This document shows, in pieces, positions 35,257 through 43,928 of a stretch of DNA of 64,000 nt (positions are counted from its first letter, which is position 1; the number at the start of each line of letters is the position of its first letter). Position numbers and translations under genes: made by a program. Source of the DNA: Clostridioides sp. ES-S-0010-02 (GTDB taxonomy: Bacteria > Bacillota > Clostridia > Peptostreptococcales > Peptostreptococcaceae); the NCBI GenBank assembly GCA_020641055.1, contig CP067345.1, positions 985,317-1,049,316 of the forward strand, given 5' to 3'. The notes beneath the pieces were generated by a model. It did not search any database. It was not told the origin of the DNA and saw nothing but the letters and a program-made list of their open reading frames with translations.

Positions 35257-36750
35257 ATGAAGATTCAAAATACTGAGTGGGGATATATTGAATGGAAACA
35301 TACTTATGATGAGAATAACCCAAAACAAGCTATGAATATATATATTGCAGTTACTATGCCAGGTAAAAAACATTTTAATCATGTTCATTATGGTCAAGAA
35401 CAGATGATATATATTTTAGAAGGAGAAGGGTTATATATTATAAATGGAGTTTGGAAGCCATTTTCGCAAGGTATGATTTTTTACATAGAATCTGGTAGCA
35501 CACATGAGTCTATAAATACAGGAGATGGACCAATAAAAGAACTTATTGTTTCAAATAATGTAGGAAATATAGGAGAAAGTGAAGTTATAGAAATCAATCC
35601 TAATAGTGATTTAAAAAAGACCTTAATAAATTATAGTGAAAGTACTTTAAATTTATATGCAGCAGTAGAATCAATTCGTGGTCAGTTTATTGATCCATTT
35701 AAAATTCCACTGATTATATATGATGATTCTTGGAACATAGTTTTAAAAAATCCATATTTTCCATTATTTTGTTTTGAAAAGTGTAACCCTATGAAGTTTC
35801 CTAAAAATTGCGATTGTATGAATCAAAAAAGTAGCAATCAATTCATATGTAAGTATGGGATAACTATATATAATATTCCAATATTATACAAGAACAATAG
35901 TATTGGAGTTATTCGAGGAGGATATGTATTGTTATCTGATTTAAATCTAGATACTACTCATAGTAATTTATATGATATTCCAGAAGGTGCTGCTAGGAGC
36001 ATAAAAAGATTATTAAAGCAAATATCTAAAAACATAATAAATTTTTGTTCATTTAATGATATAAGAAAAGATTTACAAGAGAAAGAACAAACTATTGCAA
36101 GAACATATCACTATGGAGAACAACTTGAAATGAATCTAAAGGTAGCACAGGATACAGTTACTAATTTGAGAATAAATCATCATTTTTTATTTAATACTTT
36201 AAATTCAATGGCAAGTATAGCACTTGATGATGGTTGCTATGATTTATATAGTGCAATAATAGATTTGTCTAAAATGTTTAGATATACAATGAGGTCGGAT
36301 TTAAGGTTTGTAGAATTAGAAGCTGAAATATTATATATTAAAAATTATTTAAATTTGCAAAAGTTACGTTATGGTAATGCATTAAAAGTTGAATATGTTA
36401 TTCCAAAAGAGTTATATAAGATTTCTGTACCTTTCAATTTTATTCAACCTATTGTAGAGAATGCTTTTACACATGGTTTTAGAGATATTGATAAAGAAAA
36501 GCAAATTAAAATAGTTGCAAGTGTAGATTGTCAGTATGCTGTTATAAAAATCTGTAATAATGGAACTATTTTGGATGAAGGTACTATTGAAAAAGTGAAA
36601 ACAGGTATTCATAGTAATAATGGTCATGGTCTATCTTTAATATATACAAAGTTCACATCTGCTTATGGAAGTGATTTTGAGATGAATATTAAATCAAATA
36701 GTAAAGAAGGTACTTATATAACTATTAAAATCCCTCTTGAAAATGAATAA
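35257..36750 (+). CDS. Cupin-PocR-like-LytS/YesM-type histidine kinase
   Basis: 497-residue soluble sensor kinase with no membrane segment. Residues 25-95 are a cupin with metal ligands His42, His44, Glu48 and His83 (HVHYGQE, STHESIN). Residues about 135-240 resemble a PocR-type sensory domain with several cysteines (CFEKC, CDC). After a short coiled coil, a His_kinase (LytS) domain has INHHFLFNTLNSM (His308/309), and an HATPase ends with VENAFTHGFRD. An AraC-type response regulator follows 128 bases later. A cytosolic small-molecule sensor is indicated. The ribosome site is weak (AAAGGG). Confidence 0.85.
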   Translation: MKIQNTEWGYIEWKHTYDENNPKQAMNIYIAVTMPGKKHFNHVHYGQEQMIYILEGEGLYIINGVWKPFSQGMIFYIESGSTHESINTGDGPIKELIVSNNVGNIGESEVIEINPNSDLKKTLINYSESTLNLYAAVESIRGQFIDPFKIPLIIYDDSWNIVLKNPYFPLFCFEKCNPMKFPKNCDCMNQKSSNQFICKYGITIYNIPILYKNNSIGVIRGGYVLLSDLNLDTTHSNLYDIPEGAARSIKRLLKQISKNIINFCSFNDIRKDLQEKEQTIARTYHYGEQLEMNLKVAQDTVTNLRINHHFLFNTLNSMASIALDDGCYDLYSAIIDLSKMFRYTMRSDLRFVELEAEILYIKNYLNLQKLRYGNALKVEYVIPKELYKISVPFNFIQPIVENAFTHGFRDIDKEKQIKIVASVDCQYAVIKICNNGTILDEGTIEKVKTGIHSNNGHGLSLIYTKFTSAYGSDFEMNIKSNSKEGTYITIKIPLENE

Positions 36751-36878
36751 AGAATATGTATAAAACTTAGATAAAATTAATAAGTTTTATCAGTATAAAG
36801 AAATATATTAGATGTTTCTATATTATTTTTTACATCTTACTTTTTTGTACATCATTAAGCTAAAAGGGAGGAATTCTC

Positions 36879-37577
36879 ATGAGAAGAGCACTAATAATAG
36901 ATGATGAAGAAGCTGTTTTAAAAATAATAACACATTTTATAGAGATGAAAGATATGCCAATAGAAATTGTTGGGAGAGCAACTTCTGGTGACGAAGCAGT
37001 AGAAAAGATAATTAGTTTAGAGCCAGATATAGTATTTATAGACATTCAGATGCCGATATATAATGGGTTGGAAGTAATAGAAAGAACATCTCACATATCT
37101 AAAAAAATAAAATTTGTAGTAATAACTGCCTTTGATTATTTTGAATATGCCCAAAAAGCTTTAAGATTAAATGTAAAAGATATACTTCTTAAACCACTAG
37201 ACTTGAAGGAGTTTACTAGGTCTGTAGAAAAGATTATTGGTTATCAGTATACTAGCAATGATTTGTTAAATGAAATACTAGAGTATATAAATTTAAATTA
37301 TAGTGAGGATTTAAAATTAAATGATTGTGCTAAATTATTTTTAACTAATCCATCCAATATATCTAGGATTTTTAAAAGTAATTTGAATACTACCTTTATA
37401 TCATATTTAAATCATATACGAATAGAAAAATCTATAGAATTGCTTGAAAATACAAAAAAAAGTATAAATGAGATTGCGGAAATAGTTGGATATAACAGTC
37501 TAAATAACTTTTATAAGAATTTTAAGATAGAAAAAGGGATGACACCCAAAGTTTATAAATTGAATATTAAAAATTGA
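36879..37577 (+). CDS. AraC/YesN-type response regulator
   Basis: 232-residue regulator. The receiver domain (1-120) has the acidic pocket in IIDDEEAV, the phosphoacceptor Asp55 in FIDIQMP and the conserved Lys in LLKPLDL. The C-terminal AraC helix-turn-helix pair (about 130-232) has LKLNDCAKLFLTNPSNISR and the second motif SINEIAEIVGYNSLNNFYK. It pairs with the preceding LytS-type kinase. The conserved 35-bp element ahead of serS and ykvI, placed just upstream of the -35, is a good candidate binding site. GGGAGG precedes the start. Confidence 0.9.
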   Translation: MRRALIIDDEEAVLKIITHFIEMKDMPIEIVGRATSGDEAVEKIISLEPDIVFIDIQMPIYNGLEVIERTSHISKKIKFVVITAFDYFEYAQKALRLNVKDILLKPLDLKEFTRSVEKIIGYQYTSNDLLNEILEYINLNYSEDLKLNDCAKLFLTNPSNISRIFKSNLNTTFISYLNHIRIEKSIELLENTKKSINEIAEIVGYNSLNNFYKNFKIEKGMTPKVYKLNIKN

Positions 37578-37579
37578 AA

Positions 37580-37636
37580 TTGATAAATAAAAAGTCAATA
37601 TAGATAATTGTTTGAAAATGTCTGGATAAGTATACT
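37580..37636 (+). promoter_or_regulatory. Conserved 35-bp element plus promoter, ykvI copy
   Basis: Element at 37580-37614 (core AAAGTCAATATAGATAATTG), followed by TTGTTT (37608-37613), 17 bases, TATACT (37631-37636). Element-to-minus-10 spacing is identical to the serS copy. Confidence 0.75.
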
Positions 37637-37653
37637 TTAATTAATAACAAAAA

Positions 37654-37667
37654 TTAAAGCGCTTTAA
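37654..37667. promoter_or_regulatory. 14-bp palindrome near the ykvI start site
   Basis: TTAAAGCGCTTTAA is a perfect palindrome about 18 bases after the -10. It resembles a loose CcpA cre-like site but lacks the full consensus, so it could be a site for the XRE-cupin or another repressor. Confidence 0.45.
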
Positions 37668-37862
37668 ACATATTTAATAACATTGAACCTTATAAAAGAT
37701 GTACCTATATATATAAAAAAATATATATAAATAAAAATTAAAAAATATACAAAATAAAAAAAGTGAATTAAATATTATTCCAAAAAGACAGAATATTCAT
37801 TTAAATTCGCTGTAAATTTATATTTGTTAAAGAAGGTAACTTTATAATGGAGGTAAGTTGAT

Positions 37863-38951
37863 ATGTCAGACAAAGTAAATATTAAAAATGTTATCTGTAT
37901 TGCAGGTGCTTATTTAGCAACAGCAATAGGTTCAGGATTTGCGACTGGTCAAGAAATACTCCAATTTTTTGCATCCCAAGGATATATGGGATTGATTGGA
38001 GCATTAATATCGATGGTACTATTCTCATTTCTTGGTGTTGAAGTCATAACAAGGGGGAGAGAGTTAAAACTTAAAGAGCCAACAAGAATTTACACTTTTT
38101 ATTGTGGAAAGATTCTAGGAAAATTTTATGAATGGTTTAGTCCAATATTTTTATTTGGAATTCTGATAGTAATGATTTCAGGTGCTGGTTCAACTTTAAC
38201 TGAATATTATGGAATAAATCCTTATTTAGGAAGGGTATTAATGTCTATTGCTACACTAATCACAGTATCCATGGGGCTTGAAAAATTAGTAAATATACTT
38301 GGGCGCATTGGACCAGTAATAGCAGTATTTACTATTGCAGTTGGATTAATAAGTTTATTTAAGCACTTAGATGGATTACCTGTTGTTGGAGAGGCAATGA
38401 AAAATATTGAAGTTACAAAAGCATCAGGAAGCCCAATAGTTTCAGGTGTAATTTACAATACATTAAATATAATTGTAATGATTGTATTTTTAACAGGTAT
38501 GGGAGCTTCTGTTGAAAATAAAAAAGATGCTTTCTGGGGAGGATTATTAGGTGGTGTAGTTTTTATGACTGCTGGTATAGTTATGTATCTAGCTATGATT
38601 TCAGATATAGGTAACCTGTATATGAAAGAGATACCATCCCTTTATCTAGCAGATAATATATCTCCTATTGTAGGTGTATGTTTCTCAGTTGCACTTATAT
38701 TAGGTATCTATACAACTGCTGTTCCACTTTTATGGTCTGTGACTAATAGAATTGTTGAAGACAAACACCCTAAATTTAAATTAGTTACAACAGTAGTAGC
38801 TATTTTGGCTTGTATTGGTGGCTTTTTACCATTTGGTAAGCTAGTAAATATTTTATATCCATACACAGGTTATATGGGACTTTTAATTTTAGTTTGCATG
38901 GTATATAGGGCAATTACATGTAGAGAAAAATCAACTCAAAGTCAGGAATAA
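37863..38951 (+). CDS. YkvI-family transporter (APC superfamily)
   Basis: 362-residue membrane protein with about ten helices. The start VICIAGAYLATAIGSGFATG, with a glycine-rich unwound TM1, and QEILQFF followed by VEVITRGREL are typical of the YkvI family, related to amino-acid/cation transporters of the LeuT fold. No substrate is established for the family; here an amino acid or its analogue is likely from neighbouring serS and SHMT-like genes. It carries its own copy of the 35-bp element. ATGGAGG precedes the start. Confidence 0.8.
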   Translation: MSDKVNIKNVICIAGAYLATAIGSGFATGQEILQFFASQGYMGLIGALISMVLFSFLGVEVITRGRELKLKEPTRIYTFYCGKILGKFYEWFSPIFLFGILIVMISGAGSTLTEYYGINPYLGRVLMSIATLITVSMGLEKLVNILGRIGPVIAVFTIAVGLISLFKHLDGLPVVGEAMKNIEVTKASGSPIVSGVIYNTLNIIVMIVFLTGMGASVENKKDAFWGGLLGGVVFMTAGIVMYLAMISDIGNLYMKEIPSLYLADNISPIVGVCFSVALILGIYTTAVPLLWSVTNRIVEDKHPKFKLVTTVVAILACIGGFLPFGKLVNILYPYTGYMGLLILVCMVYRAITCREKSTQSQE

Positions 38952-39007
38952 ATATAGTTAGGGTAATTGATAGTTGAGAAAATTTCTTATTGTAATACAA
39001 ATTATAA

Positions 39008-39052
39008 AAAAGTCAAAATAGTTAAATAAATTGCAAATTTTGATAATATAAT
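39008..39052 (+). promoter_or_regulatory. Partial copy of the conserved element before the SHMT-like gene
   Basis: AAAAGTCAAAATAG at 39008-39021 is identical to the core of the serS copy, then diverges (TTAAATAAATTG). A TATAAT follows at 39047-39052, 26 bases from the core versus 28 in the other two copies, with no clear -35. Confidence 0.6.
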
Positions 39053-39131
39053 TAATTAAAATATTATAGTAGAATATAAATAAAAATTAATTAAATTTAT
39101 AAAAATAATTAAATTAAGAAGAGGTGTTATT

Positions 39132-40388
39132 ATGTTAAAAACAACAAGAATTTCAGACCCAGAGTTATACGAAATTGTAGCTGGTGAATTGGTTAGACAA
39201 GAGCATAATATCGAGATGATAGCTTCTGAAAGTACAGCACCAACAGAAGTACTTGAATTAAGTGGATGTGTATTTACAAATAAAACAGAAGAGGGTTATC
39301 CAGGAGCACGTTTCCAAGCAGGTTCTGAAGAAGCAGATAAACTTGAAAATCTAGCAATAAAACGTGCAAAAGAAATATTTGGAGCAGAACATGTAAATGT
39401 ACAGCCTTACTCAGGTTCTACAGCTAACTATTGTGTATATTCAGCAATATTAAAGCCAAATGATACTGTTTTAAGTATGCGTCTTGACCAAGGGGGACAC
39501 TTAACACATGGTAGTACAGTAAACTTCTTACATGATATTTATAAATATGAATTTTATGGTGTAGATTCAAATACTGGTCGTATAGATTATGATGCTCTTG
39601 AAGCGAAGGCAAAAGAGTGTAAACCAAAACTTATAATTGCAGGGGCAAGTTCATATCCAAGATTGATAGATTATGAAAGAATATCAAATGTTGCAAAAGA
39701 AGTAGGAGCTTATTTTATGGTAGATATGGCTCATGTTGCAGGTTTGGTGGCAGCAAAAGTAATACCTAGTCCTGTACCTTATGCAGATTTTGTTTCTTCA
39801 TCTACAACAAAAACTTTCTGTGGACCAAGAAGTGGTATTGTGCTTTGTAAAGCTGAACATGCAAAGAAACTTGATAAAGGTGTTTTCCCAGGAACATTAG
39901 GTTCTATACATCTTAACACAGTTGCAGCGAAAACGTTTTCGCTATTGTATTTAGGGACAGATGAGTTTCGTAAAATAATGGAGCAAGTAGTAGTAAATGC
40001 TAAAACTTTGGCAGCTGAACTTATTTCTCACGGATTTAGTATAGTAAGTGGTGGAACTGATAATCATATAGTAATGGTTGATTTAAGAAGTAAAAATTTG
40101 ACAGGAAAGCAGTTTGAAAAGGCTCTTGAATATGTAGGAATAACGGTTAATAAAAATGTTATACCTGATGACCCACAATCACCATTTGTAACTAGTGGCG
40201 TTCGTATCGGTCTTACATCAATATCTCAAAGAGGTCTTAAAGAAAAAGAAGTTGTGCAAATAGCAGGAATAATGAATAAGGTAGCAGAAAATATTGATAA
40301 TAAAGAAGTATTAGATGAATGTAGGGTAGAAGCTCAGGAACTTATAGCTAAATTCCCATTATATCCAGAAGGATATTTTGAAGATTAA
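39132..40388 (+). CDS. Divergent serine hydroxymethyltransferase-like PLP enzyme
   Basis: 418-residue fold-type I PLP enzyme that aligns along its whole length with GlyA. The PLP lysine is Lys227 in SSTTKTFCGPRSG, and PLP-contact blocks YSGSTANY, GGHLTHGS and DMAHVAGLVAA are kept. Compared from memory with E. coli GlyA, the His before the lysine is Thr, the active-site Tyr in NKYAEGYPG is Thr, RYYGG is RFQAG, and FPGGQGGP is FPGTLGSI. These changes touch catalysis and folate use, so it may be an aldolase on a substituted serine or threonine, not a housekeeping enzyme. AGAGGTG precedes the ATG. Confidence 0.85.
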   Translation: MLKTTRISDPELYEIVAGELVRQEHNIEMIASESTAPTEVLELSGCVFTNKTEEGYPGARFQAGSEEADKLENLAIKRAKEIFGAEHVNVQPYSGSTANYCVYSAILKPNDTVLSMRLDQGGHLTHGSTVNFLHDIYKYEFYGVDSNTGRIDYDALEAKAKECKPKLIIAGASSYPRLIDYERISNVAKEVGAYFMVDMAHVAGLVAAKVIPSPVPYADFVSSSTTKTFCGPRSGIVLCKAEHAKKLDKGVFPGTLGSIHLNTVAAKTFSLLYLGTDEFRKIMEQVVVNAKTLAAELISHGFSIVSGGTDNHIVMVDLRSKNLTGKQFEKALEYVGITVNKNVIPDDPQSPFVTSGVRIGLTSISQRGLKEKEVVQIAGIMNKVAENIDNKEVLDECRVEAQELIAKFPLYPEGYFED

Positions 40389-40744
40389 GTATATTGATTT
40401 ATATAGCTCACAACCTATAAAGCCTATAACATAAAACCCAATAATATATAATTATTATAAGGAGATGCCTCAAAATAAAACTTTGAATCATCTCCTTTTT
40501 TTGTAGAAAAATAGAAAATGGAATTTCTAAGAACTCCTAATCTATGTAATAATTTAAATGAAAGTTTATTTAAAATCTTAAAAAACTGTGAACCATTGAT
40601 ATAAGAGGAAAATAGGTATGTTATTGCCAACAATGGACAGCAGTATAGTCTATTTAATACTTATGATACACAAATGTAGATCTCATTGTGGAAAGCCTCA
40701 CTTGTGTGTTATAATGTTGTAAAAAATAAATTTGGAGTAATGCC
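40389..40744. other. Intergenic region before the c-di-GMP gene cluster
   Basis: Holds the terminator at 40459-40502, then about 240 bases with a possible promoter for the next operon (TTGTGG 40686-40691, 18 bases, TATAAT 40710-40715). A 34-codon ORF at 40618-40722 with a GAGG site overlaps that promoter; it is cysteine-rich near its end (HKCRSHCGKPHLC) but unsupported. Confidence 0.5.
40459..40502 (+). terminator. Terminator after the SHMT-like gene
   Basis: AAGGAGATG (from 40459) pairs with CATCTCCTT (ending near 40497), with a T-tract to 40502. Confidence 0.85.
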
Positions 40745-42346
40745 ATGATTGAAAACTACGTTTTGTGTGAAATTGAGGAATTAAAGAGAAAAATACATGA
40801 AAACATTAATGTGAACGATGATGTTATTTGTGGGATTTGTGATAAACTGATTTCGATTTCAAAAGAAAGTAAAGATTGGCAAAGTGTGGCTTTTGGACAT
40901 GTATGGCGTGCCGATTATTATTTCTATGTGGAATCAAATATGAAATGCGTATCAAAAGAGTTGGAGTATGCACAAGAGTATATTAATGAAAAGAATCCAA
41001 GTGAATTATTAGAAAAATTTTATGCACTGTGTAGTTTACTTTCTTTAAATTCATATGATAAACAGTCTGCATTTAGATACACTTTAAAAGCATTGGATGT
41101 TTCTGAAAGATTAGACATCAGACATCGCATTGGTATAAATTATGGGAATATTAGTGCTTATTATTTGGACTATGAATTATATGATGAAGCACTGTTCTAT
41201 TTAGATAAATCAATGGAAGTATTGCGTTCTTTGCCAGATACGAAGCCACGTTTTCTGCGAATGCTGTTAATTAATTTCATTAATATATATTTAAAATTAG
41301 GTAAGCTTGAATTGATGAAATCAACTATTGAAGAATTGAGTTTACTTCCCTTCGAAGAGAAAGATTTAAAAATATATGTTGATTATGCATATTTGCTTTA
41401 TTATGCAGAGATACAGAATCAAGAAAAAAGTTTATATTATCTACAGGAAATGCAGAATGATGGACTTATGACTTTTCCAAATCGTGTTTATCTCATAGAA
41501 TTTTTGATGAATGCATTAGAAGCAATGATATCTATCAAAAACAAAGTAAAATCAAGTGAATTATTACAATCCTTACAAGAGCTAATAAAAGAAGATGAAC
41601 CAGAGCCTTTATTGAAATTATGTAAATTGAATATTAAGTATTCACAGAAATTTGAGACAAAAAAAGAATTATATTACCATTACCACGAGTATTATGATTT
41701 ATATTTAAAAGCACAGAATCAAGTAAATCTATTAAAAGTAGAAGGTTTACGTGCAAAAATTGAATTGAATGACACTTATACTAAGTATACTCAATCAAAA
41801 AAAGTATTAGAAGAATTATATGACCTTGTAAATTATGATGAATTGACTAATGTATACAATCGTTATTATTTTAATATTAAGCAAGATGAAATTCTCAATA
41901 GTAATAGATATACTAATATTGGTCTTGCAATATTTGATATTGATTACTTTAAAGAATACAATGATTATTATGGTCATTTGGAAGGTGATGAAATATTAAA
42001 ACAAGTAGCAAGTGGCTTGAAAGAAAAGGCAAATGAACAAATGGCAGTCTTTCGCTATGGTGGTGATGAATTTGTTTGTCTTAGCTGGGATTTGAATTTT
42101 GAACAAATGGCTGAATATGTTAATCAAGTAAAAGAAGCAATAAAAGAAAAAAGTCTTGAACATATACATTCACGATGTGAAAAAATAATAACATTGTCAA
42201 TTGGATATGGTAATAAGACAGTTTCAACTAAAGTTGATGTACTTAATTTATTTGATGAAGTAGATAAAGCACTATATGATGTAAAGAATAATGGTAGAAA
42301 TAATGCTAAATCAATAATTGCTATGGAAGAGGTGCATAATGAATAA
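40745..42346 (+). CDS. Cytosolic TPR-like diguanylate cyclase 1
   Basis: 533-residue protein with no membrane segment. Residues 1-340 are helical repeats of TPR type (for example GINYGNISAYYLDYELYDEA). Residues 365-530 are a GGDEF domain beginning YDELTNVYNRYYF, with the active-site motif GGDEF at 439-443, so it should make c-di-GMP from two GTP. The inhibitory RxxD I-site normally five residues before GGDEF is absent (the region reads LKEKANEQM), so product inhibition may be lost. Its stop overlaps the next, similar gene. TTTGGAG precedes the ATG. Confidence 0.88.
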   Translation: MIENYVLCEIEELKRKIHENINVNDDVICGICDKLISISKESKDWQSVAFGHVWRADYYFYVESNMKCVSKELEYAQEYINEKNPSELLEKFYALCSLLSLNSYDKQSAFRYTLKALDVSERLDIRHRIGINYGNISAYYLDYELYDEALFYLDKSMEVLRSLPDTKPRFLRMLLINFINIYLKLGKLELMKSTIEELSLLPFEEKDLKIYVDYAYLLYYAEIQNQEKSLYYLQEMQNDGLMTFPNRVYLIEFLMNALEAMISIKNKVKSSELLQSLQELIKEDEPEPLLKLCKLNIKYSQKFETKKELYYHYHEYYDLYLKAQNQVNLLKVEGLRAKIELNDTYTKYTQSKKVLEELYDLVNYDELTNVYNRYYFNIKQDEILNSNRYTNIGLAIFDIDYFKEYNDYYGHLEGDEILKQVASGLKEKANEQMAVFRYGGDEFVCLSWDLNFEQMAEYVNQVKEAIKEKSLEHIHSRCEKIITLSIGYGNKTVSTKVDVLNLFDEVDKALYDVKNNGRNNAKSIIAMEEVHNE

Positions 42347-43928
42347 CTATAATGTAGCACTTGAACAAATTCAATTGCTGATTGATCGAATTCAGTGTCG
42401 TTTTGAGCATAATTCTAGGTTTAATAAACACGATTGTGATAGGTTACTAATGATATCAGAACAGTTAAACTACTTCTATGGACAAGCATTGGCTCATGTG
42501 TATTTGGCACAATATTTTCAAATGAAATGGGATGTAGATGCTTATAATTTTCATTCAGAGAAGGCAAGAGAAATTGCTGAGAATAAAAATTATTTTGATG
42601 TTTTAATTGAATATTTTAAAATAGAGGGCTTGCGAAATGTTACTATTTGTGACGAAATAGCAGCTCTTACTATATATTTAGAAGGAATCCAAATTGCTTA
42701 TAAAATTAAAGATAAAAAATCATGTGCTATTTTCTATAACAATATTGCTGATATATTTTACACAAGTGGTGTATATAAAATTGCAGAGCAATTCTATACA
42801 AAAGCATTAGATGTTATAAAAGATATTCCTATAAAAAGTGTGCTTTTTTATTACAAGTCTATACTTGTGAATCTATTACACCTTTCTTGTGTTCAAGGAG
42901 AATTAGATAAAGCCCTGAAGTATCATGAAAAATGTTTAAGAGTAAAATGTGAAGTTGGCATTTTACCTTTATTATTTATGGAAGGAGAAATACGTCTTTT
43001 ATTATTAGAAAATAAGGAAACAGAAGCGTTACATAAAATAGATAGTTTGATAAATAAGTTGATTAAAAATAAGGAAGAAGCGTTTTTACTGAAATCCATT
43101 TATTTATATTTAATGGAATTTTTGCTTTTGTTGAAAAGAGAAGAAGATGCAGCATGGTGCTTAAACCAATTAGACACATTGTATAAAAATACGAATCAAA
43201 ATATAATGATACAAATTCAAAAATTACATGTTCAATATTCAATTCTATTTGGGCATGAAACTGATGAACTTTATGAAACTTTTTATGAAACCATATTAAA
43301 AGGAGAAATGGACAGTAAGATATCAATGGGCGAAAGCTTCAAAAGTCTTATTTCTCTCTATGAAAGAGAAAAAGAACAGAATCTTATGTTGGAAAAGCAA
43401 GTTAGTCTACAAACAGTAGCAGATATAGATGAACTTACAAAAATTTATAATCGAAGATACTGTAGTAAACTTATAAGTAAATTAATCCAAGATGATGAGG
43501 TTTTATCCATTGGATATGTTATGGTTGATATCGATTTTTTCAAAGAATATAATGATTACTATGGTCATTTAAAAGGTGATGAGGCAATAAAAGAAGTTAC
43601 TACTTTATTAAAGAAGAACTTACCAAACAATGCTTTTGCTGCACGATATGGAGGAGATGAATTCACCTGTATATTTGTTGATAGAAGTGATGATGAAATT
43701 ATTACATTTGTTGAATCAGTTCAAAAAGAGCTGAGAGACAAAAATATTGTACATTTAAAAAGTAAAAATTCCAAACAGCTCACTTTATCTTTTGGGATAT
43801 ATAATGAGATACATATGCATGGTTGTGATGAATTAACTCTTATTAAAAATGCTGATTTAGCCTTATACCAATCCAAAAATAAGGGAAGAAATGTATATAC
43901 AATTTATAAACAAAGGAGCCAATCGTAA
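42339..43928 (+). CDS. Cytosolic TPR-like diguanylate cyclase 2
   Basis: 529-residue paralogue of the preceding protein, with N-terminal TPR-like repeats (FYNNIADIFYTSGVYKIAEQ) and a C-terminal GGDEF domain (DIDELTKIYNRRYC; GGDEF at 438-442). It too lacks an RxxD I-site. ATG 42339 follows GAAGAGGTG and overlaps the upstream gene by eight bases; an earlier in-frame start at 42318 lacks a site. The stop overlaps the EAL gene (TAATG). Tandem paralogues with different sensor halves suggest two ligands or a heterodimer. Confidence 0.87.
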   Translation: MNNYNVALEQIQLLIDRIQCRFEHNSRFNKHDCDRLLMISEQLNYFYGQALAHVYLAQYFQMKWDVDAYNFHSEKAREIAENKNYFDVLIEYFKIEGLRNVTICDEIAALTIYLEGIQIAYKIKDKKSCAIFYNNIADIFYTSGVYKIAEQFYTKALDVIKDIPIKSVLFYYKSILVNLLHLSCVQGELDKALKYHEKCLRVKCEVGILPLLFMEGEIRLLLLENKETEALHKIDSLINKLIKNKEEAFLLKSIYLYLMEFLLLLKREEDAAWCLNQLDTLYKNTNQNIMIQIQKLHVQYSILFGHETDELYETFYETILKGEMDSKISMGESFKSLISLYEREKEQNLMLEKQVSLQTVADIDELTKIYNRRYCSKLISKLIQDDEVLSIGYVMVDIDFFKEYNDYYGHLKGDEAIKEVTTLLKKNLPNNAFAARYGGDEFTCIFVDRSDDEIITFVESVQKELRDKNIVHLKSKNSKQLTLSFGIYNEIHMHGCDELTLIKNADLALYQSKNKGRNVYTIYKQRSQS

